Positions 28,163-37,094 of a stretch of DNA of 64,000 bases are shown here, piece by piece. The DNA comes from Natroniella sp046097105. Its GTDB lineage: Bacteria > Bacillota > Halanaerobiia > Halobacteroidales > Halobacteroidaceae. A program made the position numbers and the translations under genes. The notes below the pieces were generated by a model. It saw nothing but the letters and a program-made list of their open reading frames with translations. It made no database searches and was not told the origin of the DNA. The stretch lies in assembly GCF_046097105.1 (NCBI RefSeq), contig NZ_CP175562.1, forward strand, positions 1,736,001-1,800,000, in the 5' to 3' direction. Every line of letters begins with the position of its first letter. The first letter of the stretch is position 1.

Positions 28163-28981
28163 TTATATATGATCAGTTTCTGATAATATTTTACTAGCTG
28201 TTTCTTCAATCGATTTATTAGTTACATTAACCTTCATACATCCTATTTTTTTCATGATTTTTTCAGCAAAATTGAGCTCTTCTAGAATTCTATTTACCCT
28301 TGCATAGTTGGCCCGTTTACTAAAGTTCATTACCCTTAATCTCTCTTCTCTAATCCCTCTTAAGTTATGAGGTTCAATTGTTAAACCAACCACTTTGCTT
28401 GAAGGCAATTCATATAATTTCTGTGGTGGGGTTACTTCAGGAACTAAAGGAATATTAGCAGGTTTATATCCTTGATTAGCTAAATACATACTAAGTGGAG
28501 TTTTAGATGTCCTTGAAATACCGATTAAAACAAAATCTGCTTCATCCAATTTACTAATATTCTTTCCATCATCACATCTAACAGCAAATTCTATACAATC
28601 AATTCTTTTAAAGTATTCCTGATCTAATCTGCGATTTAATCCTGGCTCCCTTTCTGGTCGCTGCCCTAACAATTCAGCAACTTTATTCACTGCTGCTCCC
28701 ATAAGGTCTACACTAGGAATATTCAACCTTTGTGTTTCACATTCTATATATTTACATAATTCTGGTAATATAATAGTGTAAGCTAATAAAACATTCTTTT
28801 CTTCTTTAGATTTATTAATCACCTTAGACAATTTAGCTATATTTGTTACATTATTAAAATTTCTAATCTTAATTCTTTCAGTTTCAAACTGACTAGTTAC
28901 TGCATTAATTACATTCTCTGCTGTTTTCCCTACAGAATCTGATATAATAAAAATTACTAACTCCTCATCTTCTTTGATCAT
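28163..28981 (-). CDS. PPDK regulatory protein (bifunctional kinase/pyrophosphorylase)
   Basis: DUF299/YqfL-family enzyme that inactivates and reactivates PPDK by ADP-dependent phosphorylation and Pi-dependent dephosphorylation. Residues 9-20 VIFIISDSVGKTAENV start the N-terminal domain; the P-loop GISRTSKTPLSMYLANQGYK is in the C-terminal half, with VVGLTIEPHNLRGIREERL further on. 272 residues, full length. It is encoded just upstream of ppdK and 16 bp downstream of the CcpN-like gene, the same pairing as ccpN-yqfL in Bacillus. Confidence 0.95.
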   Translation of the reverse strand: MIKEDEELVIFIISDSVGKTAENVINAVTSQFETERIKIRNFNNVTNIAKLSKVINKSKEEKNVLLAYTIILPELCKYIECETQRLNIPSVDLMGAAVNKVAELLGQRPEREPGLNRRLDQEYFKRIDCIEFAVRCDDGKNISKLDEADFVLIGISRTSKTPLSMYLANQGYKPANIPLVPEVTPPQKLYELPSSKVVGLTIEPHNLRGIREERLRVMNFSKRANYARVNRILEELNFAEKIMKKIGCMKVNVTNKSIEETASKILSETDHI

Positions 28982-28996
28982 AGAAATTAAGCCTCC

Positions 28997-29629
28997 CTAT
29001 CCCTCTAGTGAAAAATCAACAAAAATTCTAACTATATCAGTCTTGCTGATTCTACCAATCACCTTTAATTTTCCATCATCCTCAGGTTCAACTACTGGTA
29101 AAGTATCTATTTCATACCTAACTATCTTTTCTGCTGCTTGAAAGATCGTATCTTCTTTCTCTACAGTAATAATATTGGGCATTCTAGTCATAACTATACT
29201 AACAGGAATTTGATTACAATCATTTTCTCCCATAGTTACTTTCAATAAATCTTTTCTGGAAATAACCCCTACTAATATCTGTTGATCATCTATCACAAAT
29301 AAAGAACCTACATCTTCAAAAAAAAGGGTGACGATAGCATCATAAACTGAAGTTTCTTCTTTAACTACTACAGGAATTGATTTTATATCCTCTACTCTCT
29401 TTCTATATAATTTATCTAAATCTATATATTTGGTATCTGTATTAGAGTAAAAATATCCTACCTTAGGCTTAGCCTCTAAAATATTAGTCATAGTCAATAC
29501 AGAAAGGTCAGCTCTTAAAGCCCCTCTAGTCAAACTCAACCTTTCAGCTATTTTATGACTTGTAATTGGCTCATTATCCTTTACTATTTCCACTATTTTT
29601 TTTTGCCTATTATTTAATTGAATCTTCAC
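28997..29629 (-). CDS. CcpN-like transcriptional repressor (HTH + two CBS domains)
   Basis: Residues near the N-terminus (LNNRQKKIVEIVKDNEPITSHKIAERLSLTRGALRADLSVLTMTNILEAKPKVGYFY) form a winged helix; two CBS motifs follow (VYDAIVTLFFEDVGSLFVIDD...GVISRKDLLK and VEKEDTIFQAAEKIVRYEIDTLPVVE...GRISKTDIV). This is the CcpN/YqzB architecture, which in Bacillus represses gluconeogenic genes in glycolytic conditions. Start uncertain: GTG 29629 is very close to AAGGAGG. Likely co-transcribed with the PSRP gene. A remembered CcpN consensus occurs upstream at 29711-29721. Confidence 0.9.
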   Translation of the reverse strand: MKIQLNNRQKKIVEIVKDNEPITSHKIAERLSLTRGALRADLSVLTMTNILEAKPKVGYFYSNTDTKYIDLDKLYRKRVEDIKSIPVVVKEETSVYDAIVTLFFEDVGSLFVIDDQQILVGVISRKDLLKVTMGENDCNQIPVSIVMTRMPNIITVEKEDTIFQAAEKIVRYEIDTLPVVEPEDDGKLKVIGRISKTDIVRIFVDFSLEG

Positions 29630-29710
29630 CCCTCCTTGTAACAAAATATTAACCTCAATCTTTTGATGAAATATAATGTGAAACACATACTATATTAACA
29701 AGGTTAATGT

Positions 29711-29721
29711 TATGCTATATA
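29711..29721 (+). promoter_or_regulatory. Candidate CcpN-type operator upstream of ccpN-like gene
   Basis: TATGCTATATA fits the consensus TRTGHYATAYW that I recall for Bacillus CcpN. It lies about 80 bases upstream of the regulator's start. The adjacent 29724-29738 block is identical over 15 bases to 31503-31517, upstream of glpX. Autoregulation is inference. Confidence 0.45.
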
Positions 29722-29901
29722 TTATATATACTATACTAATTAACTTTCTCCTGCATCTTTTATAATTTTTATGTAACTTAATTGCTTATTAAGAGTTTTT
29801 TCACTATATAAGTTAAATTTAATCTTTTCAACACTCTCTTTTCGTTCAAAAGAAGTTAAATTAAATATATTAAATACAACCATTAACTCAACTTATATAT
29901 T

Positions 29902-30363
29902 TTATAAACCAATCAACTTTAAGACTTCTGTCGCTAACTTTTCAATTGATTTATCAGTAACATCAACTACAGATATATCTAAAGTGACTAATATTTTTTT
30001 TGCATACTCAATTTCCTTTGTTATTCTTGCTGGTTGTGAATATTTAGAATTAATAGGCAAACCTAAATCAACAACTTTCCTTTTCCGTAATTTTCTTAAA
30101 TAGCTTTGTTTAATTGTCAAGCCTACCATCTTTTCTTTATAAAGTGATAGTTTATCCAAATCTAAACTAAGCTCAGGGACTAGAGGTAAGTTAGAAGTTT
30201 TATAACTTAAATATCCCAGATACAAGGAAAGAGGTGTCTTGGCAGTACAGGAGACTCCTAGTAAGACAATATCTGCTTCATCTAGCTTTTTCCAATTAAC
30301 TTGATCATCAGCCTCTAGGGAAAACTCCATTGCCTTTATCTTTTTTAAATAATCAGCTTTCAT
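29902..30363 (-). CDS. Half-length PPDK-regulatory-protein paralogue
   Basis: 153 residues that align with the C-terminal half of the full PSRP encoded at 28163-28981: KLDEADIVLLGVSCTAKTPLSLYLGYLSYK matches its P-loop region, KMVGLTIKQSYLRKLRKRK its second motif, and VDVTDKSIEKLATEVL its tail. The N-terminal ~120 residues are missing, yet the gene has its own ATG and an AGGGGGAG site, so it looks like a real short gene rather than a cut one. In the P-loop the usual Arg and Ser are Cys and Ala (GVSCTAKT), which may alter catalysis. It follows glpX after 66 bases and could be co-transcribed with it. Confidence 0.8.
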   Translation of the reverse strand: MKADYLKKIKAMEFSLEADDQVNWKKLDEADIVLLGVSCTAKTPLSLYLGYLSYKTSNLPLVPELSLDLDKLSLYKEKMVGLTIKQSYLRKLRKRKVVDLGLPINSKYSQPARITKEIEYAKKILVTLDISVVDVTDKSIEKLATEVLKLIGL

Positions 30364-30429
30364 TATTTATCTCCCCCTTTTTATTTAGTATAATAAATAA
30401 TATTACTAAATTAGAGGGAGTATTAATTA

Positions 30430-31419
30430 TTAAACTTTTTTAGTAGCTAATACTTCATTTTTAAAATAAGATGGCTTATATTTAATTCTATGTTTAGCTT
30501 TAATATGTCTTATAGTTCTTGTTTTACTTCTCATTACAATAGAGTCTGTTTCAGCCTGCTCACCATAATACCTAACCCCATTTAACATCTCACCATCCGT
30601 TATTCCAGTCACTGAAAAGATGGCATCATCTCCTCTAACCAAATCATCTATACTAAAAATCTGTTCTATATCCTCAATCCCCATTTGCAAGGCTTTTTCT
30701 GTTTCAGCTTTATTGCGTGAATATAATTGAGCTTGCATATCACCGCCTAAACACTTAAGTGCTGCAGCAGTCAACACTCCTTCTGGTGCTCCACCAATTC
30801 CAATTAGCATATCAACGCCAGTATACTCTAAAGAAGTAGCAATACCTCCTGCAACATCTCCATCAAGTATAAATTTGATTCTGGCTCCTGCTTCTCTAAT
30901 CTCTCTAACTACTTCTTCATGGCGAGGTCGATCGAGTATAATAACAGTTAAATCTGATACTTCCTTACCTTTAGCTTCAGCTACTGCCTGTAAATTTTCA
31001 GTTGGAGAAGCCTCTAAATCTACTACCCCTTTAGCTTCTGGGCCAACAGCTATCTTCTTCATATACATATCAGGTGCATTAAGCAGATGTCCTCTCTCAG
31101 CTACCGCAACAATTGCTAAAGAATTAGGTAGCCCTTTAGCCACTAAACTAGTCCCTTCTACTGGATCAACTGCGATATCTAGTTTGATATCCCCTCCAGC
31201 CCCAAGGTCTTCACCAGTATATAGCATTGGTGCTTCATCCTTCGCTCCCTCTCCAATTACTACAGTACCTTCCATATTTACAGTATCAAAAGTGGCTCGC
31301 ATTGCATCAACAGCTGCCTGATCTGCTGCTATCTTGTCCCCTTTTCCCATCCATGGTGCTGCAGCCAAAGCAGCAGCCTCAGTTATTCTGACGAGTTCTA
31401 AAGCTAATTCTCGTTCCAT
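30430..31419 (-). CDS. glpX: Fructose-1,6-bisphosphatase, class II (GlpX)
   Basis: Gluconeogenic phosphatase. Lithium-sensitive-phosphatase fold motifs are visible: GEGAKDEAPMLYTGE, LDIAVDPVEGTSLVAKGLPNSLAI (metal acids), DRPRHEEVVREIREAGARI, and GIGGAPEGVLTAAALKCLGGDMQ. 329 residues, normal. It begins the group glpX - short PSRP paralogue - CcpN-like - PSRP - ppdK, which links PEP synthesis with fructose bisphosphate hydrolysis. Confidence 0.96.
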   Translation of the reverse strand: MERELALELVRITEAAALAAAPWMGKGDKIAADQAAVDAMRATFDTVNMEGTVVIGEGAKDEAPMLYTGEDLGAGGDIKLDIAVDPVEGTSLVAKGLPNSLAIVAVAERGHLLNAPDMYMKKIAVGPEAKGVVDLEASPTENLQAVAEAKGKEVSDLTVIILDRPRHEEVVREIREAGARIKFILDGDVAGGIATSLEYTGVDMLIGIGGAPEGVLTAAALKCLGGDMQAQLYSRNKAETEKALQMGIEDIEQIFSIDDLVRGDDAIFSVTGITDGEMLNGVRYYGEQAETDSIVMRSKTRTIRHIKAKHRIKYKPSYFKNEVLATKKV

Positions 31420-31475
31420 TTAATATTAACCCCTCTCCAAGATTTAATATATTAAACCCTTAATATAAAACAAAA

Positions 31476-31503
31476 AATATAACACATTTTTGCTTTTAGT
31501 TAA
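31476..31503 (-). promoter_or_regulatory. Candidate glpX promoter overlapped by CcpN-like site
   Basis: Minus strand TTAACT (31503-31498), 16 bases, then TATATT (31481-31476). The 11-mer TGTGTTATATT (31486-31476, minus) covers the -10 and fits the remembered CcpN consensus TRTGHYATAYW, a position suited to repression. Both elements are weak alone in AT-rich DNA. Confidence 0.45.
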
Positions 31504-31670
31504 TATATACTATACTATTACTATATTTAATACCCTTCTCCTCCTTTTATGATGAAAAAATAAATGTTTTACTTTTCTAAAAAATATCAAGGTTAAGCCT
31601 AAGTCCAAGTAAGCAATTTAAAACTGAAGAATTATCCACAAACCTTTAAAAACATAATTCCAATAACCAT
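31504..31670. other. Intergenic region between glpX and glyS
   Basis: AT-rich DNA without a gene. It contains most of the 15-base block shared with the ccpN leader (31503-31517) and a short AAGCCTAAGTCCAAG repeat-like string around 31595-31609 related to the units near yebC and at the window end. Confidence 0.5.
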
Positions 31671-31709
31671 AAAAAAGCAACCCAACTTAAAAATTGAGCT
31701 GCTTTTTTA
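31671..31709 (-). terminator. Terminator after glyS
   Basis: AAAAAGCA-A-C-CCAA pairs with TTGAGCTGCTTTTT with two weak positions; on the minus strand it ends in a run of T directly after the glyS stop. Confidence 0.75.
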
Positions 31710-33791
31710 TTAATCAATTACTATTTTAGTTAAGTCAGCTATCCTAGATAGCAGCTGTGAAACAACCTTTAATAGCCCTAATCTATTATTTTTAATCTGT
31801 TGATCATCAGTCATTACCATTACTGAATTAAAAAAGTTATCGATTGGTTTCTTTAATTTAGCTACTTCCTGTAAAGCTTGCAAGTAATACTTTTTAGCAG
31901 TCAATTGCTCAATCTCTTCTCTAACTTCTTGGTAAGCAGAATATAATTGTTCTGTTGCTTCTTCTTGGAATAATCCAGGGTCAACTTGATCCTTTTCTGC
32001 TTTAGCTGCTAGATTACTTGCTCGATTAAAGGCAGTGATTAACTCTTCAAACCCTTCTTCTGCCCTAAAATCCATTAATGCATCAGCTCGCATTAATGTA
32101 TCATTAACGTCATAGTAATTAATCTCTAGTATAGCATCTGATACATCATATCTAACCTCTGCTTCCTCTAATAAATTCTGCAATCTCAATTTAAAGAAAT
32201 CTAATACTTGTTCTTTAACTTTTGCTGCTGAAGCTTCTAATTTACCCTGCTCAGCTAATATATCTAGCGCTGTATTGATTAATTGATCTAATTTAAGATC
32301 TAAACCTGCATCAACAATAATCTTAACTATCCCTTGGGCTTGTCTACGTAAAGCATATGGATCTTGAGATCCGGTTGGAATAATCCCCACACTAAAGCAG
32401 CCTACAATATTATCAATCTTATCTGCTATACTAATTACTCTAGAGATTTCTAATCCAGGTAATTGATCTGTCGCATGGCGAGGTAGATAATGTTCAAAGA
32501 TTGTTTGGGCAACTTCCTTATCTTCACCATCTAATAAAGCATATTCTTTTCCCATCGTTCCTTGTAGCTTAGGAAACTCATTGACCACCTCTGTTACTAA
32601 GTCTGCTTTAGCTAGCTTAGCAGCCCTTTTAGCTTGCTCAATCTCAGCATTAGACAATTCCAATAACTGACCAAAACCCTCTGCTAAAGTGATCAACCGT
32701 TCAACCTTTTCATATAAAGTTCCTAGTTCTTTTTGGAAGATAATATCTTTTAACTTTTCAACCTTCTCCTCTAAGTTCCCTTTTTGATCCTCTTGATAGA
32801 AAAAGATCCCATCAGATAAACGAGCTCGTAAGACCTTCTCATTTCCTGCTCTAACCGTATCAATGTACTCATCCGTTCCATTTCTAACTGTGACAAACAT
32901 ATTCTTTAGTTTACCTGCTTCATCTTTAACAGGAAAGTACCTTTGATGCTCCCGCATCGATGTAACCAATACCTCTTCAGGCAATTGCAAAAACTCCTCT
33001 TCAAACTTTCCACATAAAGCAGTAGGATATTCAACTAAGAAATTAACCTCCTGTAATAGTTCTTCCTCAATAACTACCTCTACATCATATTTTTCCCCAA
33101 TTTCTTTAATCTGTTCAACAATTATTTCTCTTCTTTGTAAGTGATCTACAATTACATATTCCTCTTTTAATTTATCAAAATAAGTAGCTGCTTTATCTAT
33201 CTTAACTTGACCCTCACTTAAAAATCTATGACCTAAAGTCCAATTATCTGATTCAACTTCAGCTAATGAAAGATTTATCTTTTCTGTACCATAAAGAGCT
33301 AACAACCACTTGATCGGTCGGGCAAACCTCAATTCTTGATTGGCCCATCTCATTGATTTAGGGAAGTTTAACTCCTTGATAATCTTAACTAACAGTTCAG
33401 ATAATAACTCAGTAGTTGCTTTTCCTTCTTCTACAGTTACAGCAAATACATACTCTCCATTATCCGTATCTCTAATCTCTAACTTTTCAGGAGTAATTCC
33501 CTGTCCTCTAGCAAAACCTGACCCTGCCTTAGTAGGATTTCCTGCTTCATCAAATGCAACACTTTTAGCTGGCCCTCTTACTTCTTTCTTTAAATCACTT
33601 TGTTGCTCTGCTACATCTTCAATATATAAAGCTAATCTACGTGGAGTTCCAGTAGCCTTCACTTTTCCAATCTCAACCCTATTTCCTATAAATAAATTAC
33701 GGGCCAACCTTTCTAACTGCTCAAAAACACCTTCCATAAATCCAGCTGGAATTTCTTCAGTTCCAACCTCTAATAATAAATCCTTACTCAT
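31710..33791 (-). CDS. glyS: Glycyl-tRNA synthetase beta subunit
   Basis: Beta chain of the bacterial alpha2-beta2 glycyl-tRNA synthetase. Starts SKDLLLEVGTEEIPAGFM, contains LVEYPTALCGKFEEEFLQLPEEVLVTSMREHQRYFPV and DKIDNIVGCFSVGIIPTGSQDPYALRRQAQGI, and ends in a DALR anticodon-type domain. 693 residues. Overlaps glyQ by eight bases, implying coupling; expression is set by the glycine T-box upstream of glyQ. Confidence 0.97.
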   Translation of the reverse strand: MSKDLLLEVGTEEIPAGFMEGVFEQLERLARNLFIGNRVEIGKVKATGTPRRLALYIEDVAEQQSDLKKEVRGPAKSVAFDEAGNPTKAGSGFARGQGITPEKLEIRDTDNGEYVFAVTVEEGKATTELLSELLVKIIKELNFPKSMRWANQELRFARPIKWLLALYGTEKINLSLAEVESDNWTLGHRFLSEGQVKIDKAATYFDKLKEEYVIVDHLQRREIIVEQIKEIGEKYDVEVVIEEELLQEVNFLVEYPTALCGKFEEEFLQLPEEVLVTSMREHQRYFPVKDEAGKLKNMFVTVRNGTDEYIDTVRAGNEKVLRARLSDGIFFYQEDQKGNLEEKVEKLKDIIFQKELGTLYEKVERLITLAEGFGQLLELSNAEIEQAKRAAKLAKADLVTEVVNEFPKLQGTMGKEYALLDGEDKEVAQTIFEHYLPRHATDQLPGLEISRVISIADKIDNIVGCFSVGIIPTGSQDPYALRRQAQGIVKIIVDAGLDLKLDQLINTALDILAEQGKLEASAAKVKEQVLDFFKLRLQNLLEEAEVRYDVSDAILEINYYDVNDTLMRADALMDFRAEEGFEELITAFNRASNLAAKAEKDQVDPGLFQEEATEQLYSAYQEVREEIEQLTAKKYYLQALQEVAKLKKPIDNFFNSVMVMTDDQQIKNNRLGLLKVVSQLLSRIADLTKIVID

Positions 33792-34671
33792 TAGATTGAC
33801 CTCCCTTCAATAATGGATAATCTAATTTCTCTCGCTGCTCAACATACGCTTGAGCACATAATCGTGCTAAATCACGTACTCTACTAATATAGTTTGTCCT
33901 TTCTGTAACTGAAATAGCTCCTCGTGCATCTAAAACATTAAAAGTATGAGAACACTTCAAGACATAATCATAAGCAGGTAAGACAAGTTCTTCATCAATT
34001 GCTCGCTTAGCTTCCTTCTCGTATAAGTTAAATAACGTCAATAATGTTTCAATATCTGCTACCTCAAAACTATACTTAGAATGTTCAACTTCTGCTTGGT
34101 GATGAACATCTCCATAACTTACTCCTTCAACCCACTCAATATCATAGACACTATTTACCTCTTGTAAATACATTGCAATCCGCTCTAAACCATAGGTTAT
34201 CTCAACAGCTACCGGCTTACATTCAAGCCCTCCTACCTGTTGGAAGTATGTAAATTGAGTAATCTCCATTCCATCTAACCAAACTTCCCAACCAAGCCCC
34301 CAAGCTCCTAGAGTAGGTGCTTCCCAATTATCCTCAACAAAGCGAATATCATGTTTTTGAGGATCAATTCCTAAAGCCTCCAAACTCTTTAAGTATAATT
34401 CTTGAATGTTATCTGGTGATGGCTTCATAATCACCTGGAATTGATGGTGTTGATAAACCCGATTTGGATTATCACCATAACGTCCATCATCTGGTCGACG
34501 AGATGGTTCAACATAAGCAACATTCCAATCCTCTGGCCCTAAAGCTCGCAAAAATGTAGCTGGATTCATTGTTCCAGCACCTACTTCAACGTCATATGGT
34601 TGCCTAATAACACAATTTTGTTTGTACCAGTACTCAGTTAAAGTATTAATCATCTCTTGAAATTGCATCAA
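33784..34671 (-). CDS. glyQ: Glycyl-tRNA synthetase alpha subunit
   Basis: Catalytic alpha chain. MNTLTEYW-like MINTLTEYWYKQNCVIRQPYDVEVGAGTMNPATFLRALGPEDWNVAYVEPSRRPDDGRYGDNPNR is the class II core, with DNWEAPTLGAWGLGWEVWLDGMEITQFTYFQQVGG. 295 residues. First gene of the T-box operon. Confidence 0.98.
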   Translation of the reverse strand: MMQFQEMINTLTEYWYKQNCVIRQPYDVEVGAGTMNPATFLRALGPEDWNVAYVEPSRRPDDGRYGDNPNRVYQHHQFQVIMKPSPDNIQELYLKSLEALGIDPQKHDIRFVEDNWEAPTLGAWGLGWEVWLDGMEITQFTYFQQVGGLECKPVAVEITYGLERIAMYLQEVNSVYDIEWVEGVSYGDVHHQAEVEHSKYSFEVADIETLLTLFNLYEKEAKRAIDEELVLPAYDYVLKCSHTFNVLDARGAISVTERTNYISRVRDLARLCAQAYVEQREKLDYPLLKGGQSNE

Positions 34672-34759
34672 ATCCCCACTTTCTACTTAATATTTAATAA
34701 TTAATATTTAAAATAATATCCTTTGCAGGGAAGAACCTATCTGTTCACCCTTGATTGAA

Positions 34760-34982
34760 CTTAAAAAAACCCCTCCCTAATAGTATCTTGAGTACTATCA
34801 GGGACGAGGTTTCCCGCGGTTCCACCCTGCTTAATCCTTAAACACTAAGGATCCACTTTATAATGATCACTCCTAAACGCCTTCATTAGCCTACTATACT
34901 AGACTCTCACCTACTCTAGCTCGCTTTCATAGCAGTGGCTAATTACTACTTTTATTCATCGCAATCTATAATATTCAAATTT
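34760..34982 (-). promoter_or_regulatory. Glycine T-box riboswitch
   Basis: Leader RNA that senses uncharged tRNA-Gly. On the minus strand it carries the stem-I AGTA-type segment, a GGC triplet at 34881-34879 within GAAGGCG that fits a glycine specifier, the T-box AGGGTGGAACCGCGG (34828-34814) that pairs with the tRNA acceptor end, and a long terminator (34812-34762) ending in seven T. When tRNA is charged the terminator forms and glyQS is off. The specifier reading is inferred from position and the downstream genes. Confidence 0.92.
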
Positions 34983-34988
34983 GTCTTA

Positions 34989-35017
34989 AATATATCAAAG
35001 TATCTTCTATTTGTCAA
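34989..35017 (-). promoter_or_regulatory. SigmaA promoter of T-box-glyQS
   Basis: Minus strand TTGACA (35017-35012), 17-base spacer, TATATT (34994-34989). Predicted start close to 34982, at the beginning of the T-box leader. Confidence 0.85.
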
Positions 35018-35062
35018 TACAAATTAGTGACTAGTAACATCTATATAGGAAGATTATAACTA

Positions 35063-35455
35063 TTATTCTTTTTTAATCCGCTCCACCTCAATTGTACACT
35101 CACTGGCTAAAGCTGTTAATGAGCCTAACAGTAATAATGGTGGAGAAATAACTGCTCCAACAACTCCAGCAGTAGCAGGAATATCTACTAATACTTTGTC
35201 ATTCTTCTTAACCTTTATACGGGTTATATTTCCTTCTTTGACTAATTCCTTAACTTTGTTAATTACTTCTTGTCCACGCACCTGAAATTCATCTCTATAA
35301 TGATCATAATTATAATTTTGATTCTTATTTTCTCCTTCTAACTGAATTATAGCCTGCAAAACATCACCATCACTATTTCTTAAAGCAGTGATTGCCTCTT
35401 CATAGCTGACCCCTGTTCTATCTCTAATCACATCTATTTTTTCTAAATCTTCCAC
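35063..35455 (-). CDS. DUF4342 protein with N-terminal UBA-like domain
   Basis: 130 residues. An N-terminal UBA/EF-Ts-like helix bundle (KIDVIRDRTGVSYEEAITALRNSDGDVLQAIIQLEG) is joined to a DUF4342 domain (VINKVKELVKEGNITRIKVKKNDKVLVDIPATAGVVGAVISPPLLLLGSLTALASECTIEVER) with one hydrophobic stretch. Function unknown. It follows recO closely (14 bases) and may be co-transcribed with it. Confidence 0.85.
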   Translation of the reverse strand: MEDLEKIDVIRDRTGVSYEEAITALRNSDGDVLQAIIQLEGENKNQNYNYDHYRDEFQVRGQEVINKVKELVKEGNITRIKVKKNDKVLVDIPATAGVVGAVISPPLLLLGSLTALASECTIEVERIKKE

Positions 35456-35469
35456 AATTATTCTCCTCC

Positions 35470-36216
35470 TTAACTTAACTCCTTTAAACTCCGTAAAAAA
35501 ACTACTGCTTTTAATTTACTATCGGTTAAGGTTTGAATATAATAAGGAATTATTCTTAACAACTCTTGGTTAATTTGATCAGTTATCCGCAATCTAAATA
35601 ACTTTTTATAATCCAATTTCAGCAACTGCTCCATAAATTTTACTGTTCCTAAACTTATATCTTTAGCGGCAACATCAAAACAGTCAGCACAGACGACTCC
35701 TCCAGCTTGGGCATCAAATTTAAGGTCTTGACCTAATTCAGCATTACACTTAATACAGTCTTCTAAATGAGGACGATATCCTAATACCTTAAGCAGTTTT
35801 AACTCAAAGGCCTTGACTATCAAATCTAACTCATCAAACTGATCTAATAACCTTAAAGTCAATAATAACAGACTAAAAACTAAGCGATTCTCTTCCTTGT
35901 CTACTGTTAATTTAATAATTAATTCAACTATATAGGAAGCATAAGCCATTTTAACTAAATCATCACGTAAAACACGAAAATTCTCTTTGATATCACATTG
36001 GCTCAATTTAGCTAAGTCAGACTTTCCTTGATAAGCAATGACTTGATTATAGACAAAAGGTTGCATCCCTGCTGCTAAAGTGCTTTTCGTCTTTCTAACT
36101 CCATTGGCAACAACTCTAATCTTACCTTTTGTCTTACTAAACAATAGGACAATTTTATCTGCCTCTCCTAATTCATAATCCCTTAGCACAATAGCATCTG
36201 TAGTAAACAATGACAT
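35470..36216 (-). CDS. recO: DNA repair protein RecO
   Basis: Recombination mediator that loads RecA with RecF/RecR. N-terminal OB fold (TTDAIVLRDYELGEADKIVLLFSKTKGKIRVVANGVRKTKS) and a four-cysteine zinc site (CIKCNAELGQ...GGVVCADC). 248 residues. ATG 36216 is favoured; AAGGA lies nine bases upstream. Its usual neighbour era is nearby, separated by deoC. Confidence 0.94.
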   Translation of the reverse strand: MSLFTTDAIVLRDYELGEADKIVLLFSKTKGKIRVVANGVRKTKSTLAAGMQPFVYNQVIAYQGKSDLAKLSQCDIKENFRVLRDDLVKMAYASYIVELIIKLTVDKEENRLVFSLLLLTLRLLDQFDELDLIVKAFELKLLKVLGYRPHLEDCIKCNAELGQDLKFDAQAGGVVCADCFDVAAKDISLGTVKFMEQLLKLDYKKLFRLRITDQINQELLRIIPYYIQTLTDSKLKAVVFLRSLKELS

Positions 36217-36303
36217 AATCCTCAATCCTTTTACTCAATAGTTTGTACTAAATCCCACCATAATAAACTACTAATCCATTATAAATAACCAACTTTGATT
36301 TAG

Positions 36304-36987
36304 CTATTTATCTACACCTGTCACAATTTCTATTCCATAACTTGTTCCCATTCTATTGGCCCCAGCATCTAACATATCTAATGCATCAGCAAAACTATTA
36401 ATTTCACCCACAGCTTTAACACCTATCGAACGCCCTACTGTCTTCCTAACTAAGCTAATCTCCTCCATAGTAGCTCCTCTCGAAGCAAAACCAGTCGAGA
36501 CCTTAATAAAATCAGCTCCATTCTTTTTAGCAATTTCAGAGACTTTTTTGATCTCATCTTCACTCAAATAACAAGGTTCTATAACTACTTTTGTGATAAT
36601 ATCTTTTGTAACACCTGCAATTTTAGTTGCATCTACAATAGCTTTAGTCTCTCTTTTAACAAATTCCCACTTATGGGATTTAATAGCCTCAATATTGAGT
36701 ACTACATCAATCTCTTGAGCACCATTGTTGACAGCATCTTTAGTTTCATAAGCCTTAGTCTCAGGAGTACTACTACCAAGTGGAAAGCCAATCACTGTAC
36801 AAACCTTAACAGAAGTATTCTTTAATAATTGTACAGCCAAAGGTACAAAACAAGGGTTAACACATACTGAGGTAAATTCATGTTCTTTAGCTTCATCGCA
36901 TTTTTCTTTAACATCATAAACAGTTGCTATTGGTTCTAAAATTGTATGATCAATCATCTTAGCCATATCTTTAGGTTTAATCGCCAC
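36304..36987 (-). CDS. deoC: Deoxyribose-phosphate aldolase
   Basis: Class I aldolase cleaving deoxyribose-5-phosphate to glyceraldehyde-3-phosphate and acetaldehyde. IDHTILEPIATVYDVKEKCDEAKEH, VCTVIGFPLGSSTPETKAYE, VIEPCYLSE, and the Schiff-base lysine in GADFIKVSTGFASRGATMEEI are present, with GVKAVGEINSF. 227 residues. No other deo gene is adjacent. Confidence 0.96.
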   Translation of the reverse strand: MAIKPKDMAKMIDHTILEPIATVYDVKEKCDEAKEHEFTSVCVNPCFVPLAVQLLKNTSVKVCTVIGFPLGSSTPETKAYETKDAVNNGAQEIDVVLNIEAIKSHKWEFVKRETKAIVDATKIAGVTKDIITKVVIEPCYLSEDEIKKVSEIAKKNGADFIKVSTGFASRGATMEEISLVRKTVGRSIGVKAVGEINSFADALDMLDAGANRMGTSYGIEIVTGVDK

Positions 36988-37094
36988 GATTACAACACCT
37001 CTACTTCTTTTAGTTATTTAAAACTAATCACTAAATTTAATTGATTACAAACTTAAATGTACTTTTTGACTTATCTTAATAAAGCATTCTTATT

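Noticed and set aside
30875..31321. 148-codon plus-strand frame inside glpX
   Set aside because: A reverse-complement shadow, rich in Ser/Thr/Pro/Ala, of a clear enzyme gene.
33340..33813. 157-codon plus-strand frame inside glyS
   Set aside because: Shadow frame opposite a full-length synthetase gene; no start signal.
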